DNA of 64,000 bases from Arthrobacter globiformis (GTDB lineage Bacteria > Actinomycetota > Actinomycetes > Actinomycetales > Micrococcaceae): positions 372,001 to 436,000 of the forward strand of contig NZ_JAUSYZ010000001.1 of the NCBI RefSeq assembly GCF_030817195.1, written 5' to 3'. Each line of letters starts with the position of its first letter. The first letter of the stretch is position 1. The position numbers and the translations under genes were made by a program. Below the pieces are notes generated by a model that was given only the letters and a program-made list of their open reading frames with translations, was not told where the DNA came from and did not search any database. Below, piece after piece: positions 34,961-43,198 of this stretch.

Positions 34961-35704
34961 TCAGAACAGGAGAGGAGCCAGACGTGTGGTCACCTCCCGG
35001 GCAGCTTCGGCGTGTTCATAGATAGCGGTGAACCGTTCTGAGGGGCCGGAGAGGCAGAGGGCGCCGCCGGCGGGGCCGTTGGGCAGTCCTACGGGAAGTG
35101 CCAGACTCGCGGATCCTTCCGCCAGTTCGTTAATTTCCGAGGCCTCGCCATGGCGCCTTATCTCCGCAAGTTGCGCTTCCAGCTGACCAATGTCCGTGAT
35201 GGTGTGCTGTGTCAGCTTCGCCAACGGGCCTCTTGGAACAGGGGAGCCCGAATCCCTGAGTTCGGCGAGCATCAGTTTCCCTGCGGCGGAAGCATGTGGA
35301 TAACGGAGCATTTCGAAAGCTGAGTGGAGCGGATAGTCCCGGTCTTCGTCCGCGATTCTGAGGGAAGTGTTGCGGAACATGATGAGGTGCACCGCGAATC
35401 GGTTTCCACGGCGGAACTCTTCTATTAAGGTACGGGCTGCGGTGGTAACGGTGGGCGGGTTCGCAGCCGTAATCAGACCGGAAATCGCGTGTCCGAGCGC
35501 GAAGCCGCGGAGGTCGGAGGTACGTGCCAGATATTCGTCCGCCACGAGCGCATTGAGGACCCGGTAGGCGGTCGCCTGGGGCATCTGCAGGGCATCCGTG
35601 ATCTCTTTCGCCGTCGTGCCGGTGCCGTACCGTGCCACGACTTCCAGGATCTTGAGCGGGTTTGACGCCGTGCTGGGCTTGGAGGTGGGCCGGTAGTAGT
35701 TCAT
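34961..35704 (-). CDS. IclR family transcriptional regulator
   Basis: A 247-residue regulator. Residues about 10-70 form the winged helix-turn-helix (NPLKILEVVARYGTG, TAKEITDALQMPQATAYRVLNALVADEYL), and the C-terminal ligand domain follows (HASAAGKLMLAEL and LPVGLPNGPAGGALCLSGPSERF). Its start overlaps the stop of the upstream permease by four bases, so permease and regulator form one unit and the regulator probably senses the transported compound. Confidence 0.88.
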   Translation of the reverse strand: MNYYRPTSKPSTASNPLKILEVVARYGTGTTAKEITDALQMPQATAYRVLNALVADEYLARTSDLRGFALGHAISGLITAANPPTVTTAARTLIEEFRRGNRFAVHLIMFRNTSLRIADEDRDYPLHSAFEMLRYPHASAAGKLMLAELRDSGSPVPRGPLAKLTQHTITDIGQLEAQLAEIRRHGEASEINELAEGSASLALPVGLPNGPAGGALCLSGPSERFTAIYEHAEAAREVTTRLAPLLF

Positions 35705-37173
35705 GGGATGGGCCTGCCCTGAAACAGGTCCAGCTCCCTGGTCTCGTCGTAGATGCCGACAGCTGCCAGGCGCCTTGGGAACCGGAGGTGAAGGAACGTG
35801 GCGTAAATGACGCTGGCAAGGAGGACGCAGGCGTAGATGACGGTCTGCAGGCTGCCTGTGCGAATCGATGCCGCCGCAGCTGTCCAGAGCACCGCCCCGA
35901 GGGCCAAGGTGGTTCCTGCCCCCAATATCCAGCTGGCGTAGGTGCTCTCCCCGATGCGGCGCAGGAAGAAGGGCAGGGACGCGCTAGCCAGGATATAGGA
36001 CCCAAGGTATCCGTAGGCGCCCAGCGTGAGGAGGTTCACGAGCCCCCGTTCCGGACTGGCAGTTGAAGTTATGACTGCAATGGGAACGATGGCAACGACC
36101 GGCAATATGAGCATGATTGCCATCGAAGGGGTTCGAAAGACGGGATGGGTCCTGCCGGCTATTCTCGGCGCAACGCCTTCCCGGCCCATACAGAAAAATA
36201 TCCGGGCAAGGGCGTTAGCAGAGGCGATCGCGCACGCAAACCACGATGCAGCGATCCCTAGGTCAAGGATTGCAGCGGACACAGGGGACGACTGGGAAAA
36301 CAGGTCAGACAACGGCGTAGGGCTCGCTGCGATGCTTAGCGGTGCCTCCTTGAGTGCTGCATCTTGGGCGGCCACGGCGAGAAGGCAAAGTACACCCATG
36401 AGGATGGGGGTCCACGTGATGGCCCGGGGGACGGAGACGAAGGGTCTGTGCGCCTCCCCTCCCAGCGTGGTCGGGCTTTCGAAACCGACAAAGGCACTAA
36501 CGGCGACGACGATTCCGATCGGTAGCGCGTCAAAATTTCCGTTCCAGGAAAACACGCTCCCGAGGCTGAGCTTCGACGGGTTGAAGGCGAAGTAGATGAT
36601 CATAAGGATGGCGAGGACTCCGATTGAGATGGATTCCATCAACACCGTGAACCACGCCGATACACGGATCCCTCTGACCATGAGGAAACAGGCGGTGGCC
36701 GCTGCGGCAAGAATGACCAGCACTGTGAACACCTTGGAGTCCGCGGCGGGGATCCCAAGGTTGGAGAACAGCTGGCCGACGTAGACGCCAACGAGCAGCA
36801 GAGCGGCCATGGCCACGAGGCCGTAACCGAAAATAGCTGACCATCCGGCGGTGATCGCCGTCCGCTGCCCAAGTCCCTTGGCGGTGTAGCTGTAGAGGCC
36901 GCTGACGGCTGCCATGCGCTGTGCCATTGGTCTTAGGCAGAAGGCAACCAGGACCATGACGGCCATGGCCACGCCGAATGTCACCAGAAGGTTCGGCCCG
37001 TTGGATCCAAAGACAAGACCCGGGAAGACAAGAGCCGGAATGACGGACATGGCACCCGCAGGCGCCACACCGGCAACCGCCTGCGCGAAGACCGGTAAGA
37101 AGGAAAGTTTCCGGCGGCGCAGACCCTCCACCGGCGAGCGGGGAGTGATAAAGCGATCACCGCGTGCAGACAC
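35701..37173 (-). CDS. APC-family permease (distinct from the amine permease pair)
   Basis: A 490-residue, roughly 12-helix transporter. It shows APC features: GVAPAGAMSVIPALVF in the first helix, YSYTAKGLGQRTAITAGW and VAVSAFVGFESPTTLGGEAHRP. It is clearly different in sequence from the permeases at 26786 and 39866. Co-transcribed with the IclR regulator and divergent from amine oxidase copy 2. Substrate unknown: amino acid or amine. Confidence 0.83.
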   Translation of the reverse strand: MSARGDRFITPRSPVEGLRRRKLSFLPVFAQAVAGVAPAGAMSVIPALVFPGLVFGSNGPNLLVTFGVAMAVMVLVAFCLRPMAQRMAAVSGLYSYTAKGLGQRTAITAGWSAIFGYGLVAMAALLLVGVYVGQLFSNLGIPAADSKVFTVLVILAAAATACFLMVRGIRVSAWFTVLMESISIGVLAILMIIYFAFNPSKLSLGSVFSWNGNFDALPIGIVVAVSAFVGFESPTTLGGEAHRPFVSVPRAITWTPILMGVLCLLAVAAQDAALKEAPLSIAASPTPLSDLFSQSSPVSAAILDLGIAASWFACAIASANALARIFFCMGREGVAPRIAGRTHPVFRTPSMAIMLILPVVAIVPIAVITSTASPERGLVNLLTLGAYGYLGSYILASASLPFFLRRIGESTYASWILGAGTTLALGAVLWTAAAASIRTGSLQTVIYACVLLASVIYATFLHLRFPRRLAAVGIYDETRELDLFQGRPIP

Positions 37174-37725
37174 TGGGTACCAACTCTCCCTTCGGGTGGG
37201 GGCGCGCTCGCCTTGCTCCGAGGGCGCAAGTCATCGAGCCAAGGTGCAGAACATTAGCATTTCGGAGGCCCCCAGCGATAGGCACGGCGGTGTTTCCGAA
37301 TGTTTCCAACATGTTAACTGGAGTGGGAATTTATGCTCCGGAATTTCTCAAGTAAATGTTTATGAAACCCTCGCCTAAAGGAATTCCGTGGCATAGCTTT
37401 GCTTCTTGTAAGGAATGCAAGTGACCGGAATCACATTGCCAGGGTTCGGCGCAGAGCCCGGCTGACTCTTCGGAACAGAGGACGTTCACTTGCACCGGTG
37501 ATGAACAGTTCTGACAACGCCGAACAGTTCTGAGAATCCAGGGACCTTTCGTATCCATTAGCCCCACGGCCACATCAGCTACCGGGGCCGGGCACGAGAT
37601 CCAGGCCGGGCGTGTTTGGGTCAACAACCACCGTGACTACCCTCGGCTACTTCAAGCCCGCTTCCGGAGCGCTTCGGCTTCCGGGCCGTAGGCACCCTCA
37701 TTCCGATTTGTTTAGGAGATAAAGC
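37174..37725 (+). promoter_or_regulatory. Control region of amine oxidase copy 2
   Basis: No gene is seen. The block 37291-37440 resembles 42901-43050 upstream of copy 3. It holds TGTTTCC repeated, AACATGTTAAC (37310-37318 region), a Crp/GlxR-like site GTGACCGGAATCACA at 37421-37435, and tandem GAACAGTTC palindromes at 37503-37511 and 37522-37530 (19-bp period). The last 45 bases before the ATG (37681-37725, containing TAGGAGATAAAGC) are identical to those before copy 3, whereas 37540-37680 is unrelated. Confidence 0.6.
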
Positions 37726-39660
37726 ATGACTATCGATACTGAGACCTCGGCCGTTGTTGGGGTGGCGCATCCGTTGGATCCGTTGTCGCGGGAGGAGATT
37801 TCCCGTGCGGTGGCGGTCCTGAAGGAGGGGCCGGCGGCGGCGGAGTCGTTCCGTTTTATCAGCGTTGAGTTGCGTGAGCCGGCCAAGGAAGACCTGCGCA
37901 ACGGTGTGCCGGTGGCGCGTGAGGCGGACGCGGTCCTGGTGGACCGGGCGGCGGCGCGTTCGTTCGAGGCGGTCGTGAATCTTGATTCGGGCACCGTTGA
38001 TCGGTGGACGCAGCTGGCTGCCAATGTCCAGCCGCCGTTCATGCTTGATGAGTTCGCCGAGTGTGAGGAGGCGTGCCGGAAGGATCCGAAGGTCATCGAG
38101 GCGCTGGCCAAGCGGGGCCTGACGGACCTGGACCTGGTCTGCTTCGAGCCGTGGTCGGTGGGGTATTTCGGTGAGGACGCCGAGGGCCGGCGCCTGATGC
38201 GTGCCCTGGTCTTCGTCCGGGACGAACCCGACGACAGCCCGTACGCGCACCCGATCGAGAACTTCATCGTGTTCTATGACCTGTCCTCCGGTGAGGTCGT
38301 CAGGCTCGAGGATGACCAGGCGATCCCGGTCCCGGCCGCGCGGGGCAACTACCTGCCCAAGTACGTCGGCCCGGCCCGCACGGATTTGAAGCCGATTGAG
38401 ATCACCCAGCCCGAAGGCGCGTCCTTCCAGGTCACCGGCAACCATGTGCGGTGGGCCGACTGGTCCTTCCGGGTCGGGTTCACCCCGCGGGAGGGCCTGG
38501 TCCTGCACCAGCTGAAGTTCCGTGACCAGGGCGTGGAGCGCCCGGTGATCAACCGTGCCTCGCTCTCTGAAATGGTCGTCCCGTACGGTGACACCGCCCC
38601 GGTGCAGGCGAAGAAGAACGCGTTCGATTCCGGTGAGTACAACATCGGCAACATGGCCAACTCCCTGACCCTGGGCTGTGACTGCCTGGGCGAGATCCAG
38701 TACTTCGACGGCCACAGCGTGGACAGCCACGGCAACCCGTGGACGATCGAGAACGCGATCTGCATGCACGAGGAAGACGACTCGATCCTGTGGAAGCACT
38801 TCGACTTCCGTGAGGGCACCGCCGAGACCCGCCGCAGCCGCAAGCTCGTGATCTCCTTCATCGCCACGGTCGCGAACTACGAGTACGCGTTCTACTGGCA
38901 CCTCTACCTCGATGGCAGCATCGAGTTCCTGGTCAAGGCCACCGGCATCCTCTCCACCGCCGGGCAGCAGCCCGGGGAGAAGAGCCCGTACGGCCAGTCC
39001 CTGAACAACGACGGGCTCTACGCCCCCATCCACCAGCACATGTTCAACGTCCGGATGGACTTCGAACTCGACGGCCCGAACAACGCCGTCTACGAGGTCG
39101 ACATGGAATACCCGGAACACAACCCCACCCACACCGCGTTCAAGGCAGTGGACCGGCTCCTGGAAACCGAACAGGCCGCGATCCGCAAGACCGACAGCGC
39201 CAAGCACCGGTTCTGGAAGATCGCCAACCACGAGAAGAAGAACATCGTGGACGAACCCGTCGCCTACCGGCTGATCCCCACCAACGGCATCCAGCTCGCC
39301 GCCGGCGACGAGTCCTACGTCTCCAAACGCGCCCAGTTCGCCCGGAACAACCTCTGGGTCACCGCCTACGACCGGACCGAACGCTTCGCCGCCGGCGAGT
39401 ACCCCAACCAGTCCACCGGCGCCGAGGACGGCCTGCACATCTGGACCCAGAAAGACCGGAACATCGTCGATCAGGACCTCGTGGTCTGGTACACCTTCGG
39501 CATGCACCACGTCGTCCGCCTCGAAGACTGGCCCGTGATGCCCCGCCAGAACATCGGCTTCATGCTCGAACCCCACGGCTTCTTCAACCAAAACCCCACC
39601 CTGAACCTCCCCACCGAAACCCGCACCACCAACAGCGGCCACTGCAGCACCGGAAAGTAA
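37726..39660 (+). CDS. Copper-containing primary amine oxidase (methylamine oxidase type), copy 2
   Basis: A 644-residue near-copy of the proteins at 21282-23222 and 43199-45139, with all active-site residues kept: Asp301, Tyr385 (topaquinone precursor in TVANYEYAF), His436 and His438. Visible differences from copy 3 are Ala for Thr at residue 9, Ser for Gly at 491, and the end, Lys in place of NGH (STGK). The start follows TAGGAGATAAAGC. It is followed by an APC permease gene, an arrangement parallel to copy 1. Likely substrate methylamine, giving formaldehyde, ammonia and H2O2. Confidence 0.95.
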   Translation: MTIDTETSAVVGVAHPLDPLSREEISRAVAVLKEGPAAAESFRFISVELREPAKEDLRNGVPVAREADAVLVDRAAARSFEAVVNLDSGTVDRWTQLAANVQPPFMLDEFAECEEACRKDPKVIEALAKRGLTDLDLVCFEPWSVGYFGEDAEGRRLMRALVFVRDEPDDSPYAHPIENFIVFYDLSSGEVVRLEDDQAIPVPAARGNYLPKYVGPARTDLKPIEITQPEGASFQVTGNHVRWADWSFRVGFTPREGLVLHQLKFRDQGVERPVINRASLSEMVVPYGDTAPVQAKKNAFDSGEYNIGNMANSLTLGCDCLGEIQYFDGHSVDSHGNPWTIENAICMHEEDDSILWKHFDFREGTAETRRSRKLVISFIATVANYEYAFYWHLYLDGSIEFLVKATGILSTAGQQPGEKSPYGQSLNNDGLYAPIHQHMFNVRMDFELDGPNNAVYEVDMEYPEHNPTHTAFKAVDRLLETEQAAIRKTDSAKHRFWKIANHEKKNIVDEPVAYRLIPTNGIQLAAGDESYVSKRAQFARNNLWVTAYDRTERFAAGEYPNQSTGAEDGLHIWTQKDRNIVDQDLVVWYTFGMHHVVRLEDWPVMPRQNIGFMLEPHGFFNQNPTLNLPTETRTTNSGHCSTGK

Positions 39661-39673
39661 CTAATCCAAAGTC

Positions 39674-39725
39674 GAGATCGCGGGAGCCCACTCGCTTATT
39701 TCGCCCGCGGCGCTCCCGCGATCTC
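39674..39725 (+). terminator. Hairpin after amine oxidase copy 2
   Basis: A 14-bp inverted repeat, GAGATCGCGGGAGC (39674-39687) with its complement at 39712-39725, and a 24-base loop, shortly after the stop of copy 2 and before the permease. It is likely an attenuator that lowers permease expression. Confidence 0.5.
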
Positions 39726-39865
39726 GCCACTGGGCCGATTAACCTCCCGCACTCACCTACGTGCTCGGATAATTGCCGTCCGCGGGTCCGTCTAGTACCC
39801 GCCGCAGGCCAACGGGATCGATGCAGCGTAGGACACAAAACGATCAGTTCATCAAAGGAGATGTT

Positions 39866-41359
39866 ATGAGTGAAAATCGTTCGGATGGCGTCGATCATCT
39901 GAAAAGATCGATCAACTGGAAGCAGGGTATGGCCATCGCGCTGGGCGTGCCGCTGCTGATTCTGCCCTCACTGGGTTACCTGCCGATGTACGTGTCTGCT
40001 GCAGCAATCCTCGTCTGGGGATTATCGGTCCTTCAGGGTTTCCTGCAGAATGCCGCGTACGCGGAAATGGCCACCACCTTTCCCAAGGCCTCCGGTCTGC
40101 CGGGTTTTGCGCAGCTTGTGTTTCGCAGCGAGAACTACAAGGGCAAGTATGACAAGGGCAAACTGATCGGCGGCTTCACGGCCTGGAGTTACTGGTTTGG
40201 CTGGAACCCGATTCTGGCGATCTTCGCCATCCTGGTCGGCGGTTACCTGCATGGGCTGTTCCCAGTACTGGGGGAGACCTTTAGCGAATACCAGCTCGCA
40301 CTGATTGCAGGGGTGGTGATCTTCGGCGGGCTGTTCGTGGTGAACTGGTTCGGCCTCAAGGATGGCGCCATGTTGGGTTACATCCTGGCGGCCATCTCCC
40401 TGATACCCCTGGTCATCCTTGCCGTAGCCCCTTTTGCTACCGGACACGTTGAGATGGCCAACATCACCGGCAGCTGGTGGCCGACCGACTGGGCCTGGGA
40501 CCTGCACCACATCCTGATGCTGTTTGGCATCTTTGGAATCGCCCAGTGGAGTGCCTGTGCCTGGGAAACGGCGGCCATCTACGGTCCTGAATACAAGAAT
40601 CCCGGGAAAGACGTCCCCAAGGCGCTGCTTGCCTGCGGCCTCATTTGCCTGGTCCTGTATGTACTGCTGCAAACGGCGGTGATCGGTGTGCTTGGGGTTG
40701 AGGGTGTGCAGGCCGAAGCGGTGTCGCCCCTGATTCCTGTCGCCCAGGCTACCTTCGGCGAGGCCGGGTCGATCATCACGATCATCATGCTGGTCGCGGC
40801 CATGGTCCTGATCATTCAAACGGCATACCTTGGTTCGTCACGAGCCATGCACTCCATGTCGGCGGAAGGCAACCTTCCCAAATTCATCGGCAAGACGAAC
40901 CGGCAAGGAACTCCCTTCGTTGCCATGCTGATCATCGGCGCCTTCAACCTGGTGTTGATTTCCATGGGAAATGCAGCCGCGATTCTTGCAGCCTCGGCGA
41001 TTGGTTACACCCTGGCGAACGGCATCAGCCTGTTTGCCTATGTCAAAGCAAAGAAACACCCGGCCTTCGCCAGCCTGGAACGGCCTTTCAAAGCACCCAA
41101 GGGCTGGAAGCACGTGGCTCTGACCTTCGGCCTGTTCAACGTGCCGCTGTGCGTGGTCGGCGTGGTCTACCTCAACAGCCTGGAGATCGGCTGGACCTCA
41201 ACGTGGGTCGGCTTCCTCGTACTGGCGCTTTACCTGCCCATCTGGTTGTACTCCCAGCATGAATCTCGCCGCGCGAGCCGTAAAGCAGCCGCAGTTCACG
41301 TTCCGGATCGCGATACCGCAGATTCTGAGAAGGTTCTGGACCCTACGTCCGTGATGTAG
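39866..41359 (+). CDS. APC-family permease, amine/amino-acid type (paralog 2)
   Basis: A 497-residue transporter highly similar to the permease at 26786-28270; most differences are conservative within helices. ATG 39866 follows AAAGGAGATGTT. The same N-terminal helix (INWKQGMAIALGVPLLILPSLGY) and GPEYKNPGKDV loop are present. It is downstream of amine oxidase copy 2 in the same direction. Both permeases are clearly more diverged from each other than the three oxidases are, so the oxidases have been homogenised or duplicated more recently. Confidence 0.85.
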   Translation: MSENRSDGVDHLKRSINWKQGMAIALGVPLLILPSLGYLPMYVSAAAILVWGLSVLQGFLQNAAYAEMATTFPKASGLPGFAQLVFRSENYKGKYDKGKLIGGFTAWSYWFGWNPILAIFAILVGGYLHGLFPVLGETFSEYQLALIAGVVIFGGLFVVNWFGLKDGAMLGYILAAISLIPLVILAVAPFATGHVEMANITGSWWPTDWAWDLHHILMLFGIFGIAQWSACAWETAAIYGPEYKNPGKDVPKALLACGLICLVLYVLLQTAVIGVLGVEGVQAEAVSPLIPVAQATFGEAGSIITIIMLVAAMVLIIQTAYLGSSRAMHSMSAEGNLPKFIGKTNRQGTPFVAMLIIGAFNLVLISMGNAAAILAASAIGYTLANGISLFAYVKAKKHPAFASLERPFKAPKGWKHVALTFGLFNVPLCVVGVVYLNSLEIGWTSTWVGFLVLALYLPIWLYSQHESRRASRKAAAVHVPDRDTADSEKVLDPTSVM

Positions 41360-41389
41360 CGGAGGGAAATGGAGCAGCCCTAAAAATGC

Positions 41390-41425
41390 GGTCCCCGGCG
41401 CGACTCGACAGTCGAGCCGGGGACC
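41390..41425 (+). terminator. Hairpin terminator after permease paralog 2
   Basis: A 10-bp outer stem, GGTCCCCGGC (41390-41399) with GCCGGGGACC (41416-41425), enclosing an inner CGACT/AGTCG stem, 30 bases past the permease stop. Confidence 0.75.
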
Positions 41426-41470
41426 AACCCACTTAAACCACGTCGTTAGTGCTTCAGAGAGGAAGCCATC

Positions 41471-41572
41471 ATGCCCATCGCTTACAGCATTCTTTCAGTT
41501 GCCGCTGGCAGCAAGGTCGCAGGCAGGCGGTGCGGAGTTTCGCCTGTCGCGATAATCCTGCAGCGGGGATAG
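41471..41572 (+). CDS. Candidate 33-residue ORF upstream of the antiporter
   Basis: ATG 41471 has AGAGAGGAAG upstream and encodes MPIAYSILSVAAGSKVAGRR and 13 more residues before TAG at 41570. The stop lies six bases before the antiporter start. The good ribosome-binding site suggests translation, perhaps as a leader peptide coupling translation into the antiporter. It could equally be the remnant of a larger gene; the first residues faintly recall a universal stress protein. No family is assigned. Confidence 0.35.
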   Translation: MPIAYSILSVAAGSKVAGRRCGVSPVAIILQRG

Positions 41573-41577
41573 TGGCC

Positions 41578-42759
41578 ATGGACACGCTAGCCCTGAGCCT
41601 CATTGAACTGGGGGCCGTTGTGTTCTGCCTCGGCCTCTTGGCCAAACTTGCCGGGCAAATCGGAATGTCACCCATCCCGCTCTATCTTCTGGGGGGACTG
41701 GCCTTTGGTACAGGGGGGATTGTCGAGCTTGCAGGCATGAAGGAGTTCGCGCACCTTGCCGGGGAGATCGGCGTTATCCTGCTGTTGCTTATGCTTGGCT
41801 TGGAATATACGGCGTCCGAACTTTTCATCGGGTTGCGGAGATCCTGGCAGGGCGGAATACTCGACCTGGTCCTGAACTTCCTGCCGGGGGCAGGGCTTGC
41901 CCTTTGCCTTGGGTGGGGACCCGTTGGTGCCATGGTGATGGGCGGCGTCACCTATATTTCCTCGTCGGGCATCGCCGCGAAGGTGATCAGTGATTTGGGC
42001 TGGGTGGGTAACCGCGAAACCCGTGTTGTGATCTCCATCCTGGTGTTTGAGGATCTGACCATGGCCGTGTATCTTCCCGTCCTCACTACGGTAATTTCCG
42101 GCGTCAGTTTCGTCGCAGGGCTCACAACAGTGGGCATCGCGCTGGCTGTAGTGACCGTTGTCCTCGTGGTTGCGCTGCGTCACGGACACCATGTCTCGAA
42201 GGCCGTTCACAGCGAGAACTCAGAGGTGTTCCTCCTGAAAGTCCTGGGCGCGGCCCTGCTCGTAGCCGGCTTGGCATCAGCCATGCAGGTGTCGGCGGCA
42301 GTGGGCGCTTTTTTGCTCGGTATCGCAATCTCAGGTGCCACCTCGCACAATGCCAAGCTCATCCTGGCGCCGCTGCGGGACCTTTTTGCCGCGATCTTCT
42401 TCGTGGCGTTCGGACTGAACACCGATCCGGCATCCATCCCGCCCGTGCTTGGCTGGGCACTCGTGCTCGCCCTTATCACCGCGGCCAGCAAAATTGCCAC
42501 CGGCATCTGGGCTGCGAAGCGTGCAGGTATAGATCGGTCTGGCCGCCTCCGTGCCGGAACGGCGCTCATAGCACGCGGCGAGTTCTCGATAGTTATCGCC
42601 GGATTAGCACTGGGATCCGGCGCCGTAAGCCAAGAACTGGCAGCCATGGCTACTGCCTACGTGCTTGTCATGGCCGTTGTCGGTCCGTTGGCCGCGCGCT
42701 ACGCCGAACCATTAGTCGACATGGTGCTGCCGTACAAGGATGTCGTTACGAGGGCATAA
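41578..42759 (+). CDS. Cation:proton antiporter, KefB/CPA2 type
   Basis: A 393-residue, about 12-helix monovalent cation/H+ antiporter. ATG 41578 begins MDTLALSLIELGAVVFCLGLL. Features: EIGVILLLLMLGLEY, TYISSSGIAAKVISDLGW, a conserved Asp in VFEDLTMAVYLPV, and late ARGEFSIVIAGLALGSG, all typical of Kef/CPA2 proteins. No C-terminal TrkA-N domain is present. Between amine genes it may help pH or ammonium/potassium balance when amines are oxidised; this is inference. It ends before a strong terminator. Confidence 0.85.
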   Translation: MDTLALSLIELGAVVFCLGLLAKLAGQIGMSPIPLYLLGGLAFGTGGIVELAGMKEFAHLAGEIGVILLLLMLGLEYTASELFIGLRRSWQGGILDLVLNFLPGAGLALCLGWGPVGAMVMGGVTYISSSGIAAKVISDLGWVGNRETRVVISILVFEDLTMAVYLPVLTTVISGVSFVAGLTTVGIALAVVTVVLVVALRHGHHVSKAVHSENSEVFLLKVLGAALLVAGLASAMQVSAAVGAFLLGIAISGATSHNAKLILAPLRDLFAAIFFVAFGLNTDPASIPPVLGWALVLALITAASKIATGIWAAKRAGIDRSGRLRAGTALIARGEFSIVIAGLALGSGAVSQELAAMATAYVLVMAVVGPLAARYAEPLVDMVLPYKDVVTRA

Positions 42760-42780
42760 GTAGGGCTGGAGGAAGACCTG

Positions 42781-42829
42781 GCGCGGTCCCCGATGTTGCC
42801 TCAAGCAGCATCGGGGACCGCGCCTTTTT
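42781..42829 (+). terminator. Rho-independent terminator after antiporter
   Basis: A long GC stem beginning GCGCGGTCCCCGATG, a CTCAA loop and the complementary arm ending at 42824, followed by five T (42825-42829). A classical intrinsic terminator. Confidence 0.85.
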
Positions 42830-43198
42830 AACGCCAGGAGATCCTAGGGCGGAGGCGCCGTACGTCAGGGCTTCCCGGTCGGCAGCGACGGGACTCCATG
42901 TGTTTCCAAATGTTTCCAACATGTTAACTGTGGTGGGAATTTCCGGGCCCGAATTTCTCAAGTAAATCTTTATAAGTAACTTTCATAAACGAATTCCCTG
43001 ACGTAGTTTTGCTTGTGGAAGGAGCGCTGGTGACCGGTATCACACCCAGTCATCTGCACCGGTGATGAACAGAACTGACAAGGATGAACAGTTCTGAGAA
43101 TCCAAGGAACCCTTTTCTGCCTATCGCCCGCAAACGGCAACACCACCAGGCTTCCGGGCCGTAGGCACCCTCATTCCGATTTGTTTAGGAGATAAAGC
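42830..43198 (+). promoter_or_regulatory. Control region of amine oxidase copy 3
   Basis: No gene is seen. It parallels the copy 2 control region: repeated TGTTTCC and AACATGTTAAC at 42901-42930, a Crp/GlxR-like GTGACCGGTATCACA at 43030-43044, and GAACAGAAC (43067-43075, degenerate) with GAACAGTTC (43086-43094), again a 19-bp period. The final 45 bases are identical to those before copy 2. The spacer between operator and start is about 90 bases shorter than for copy 2. Confidence 0.6.
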
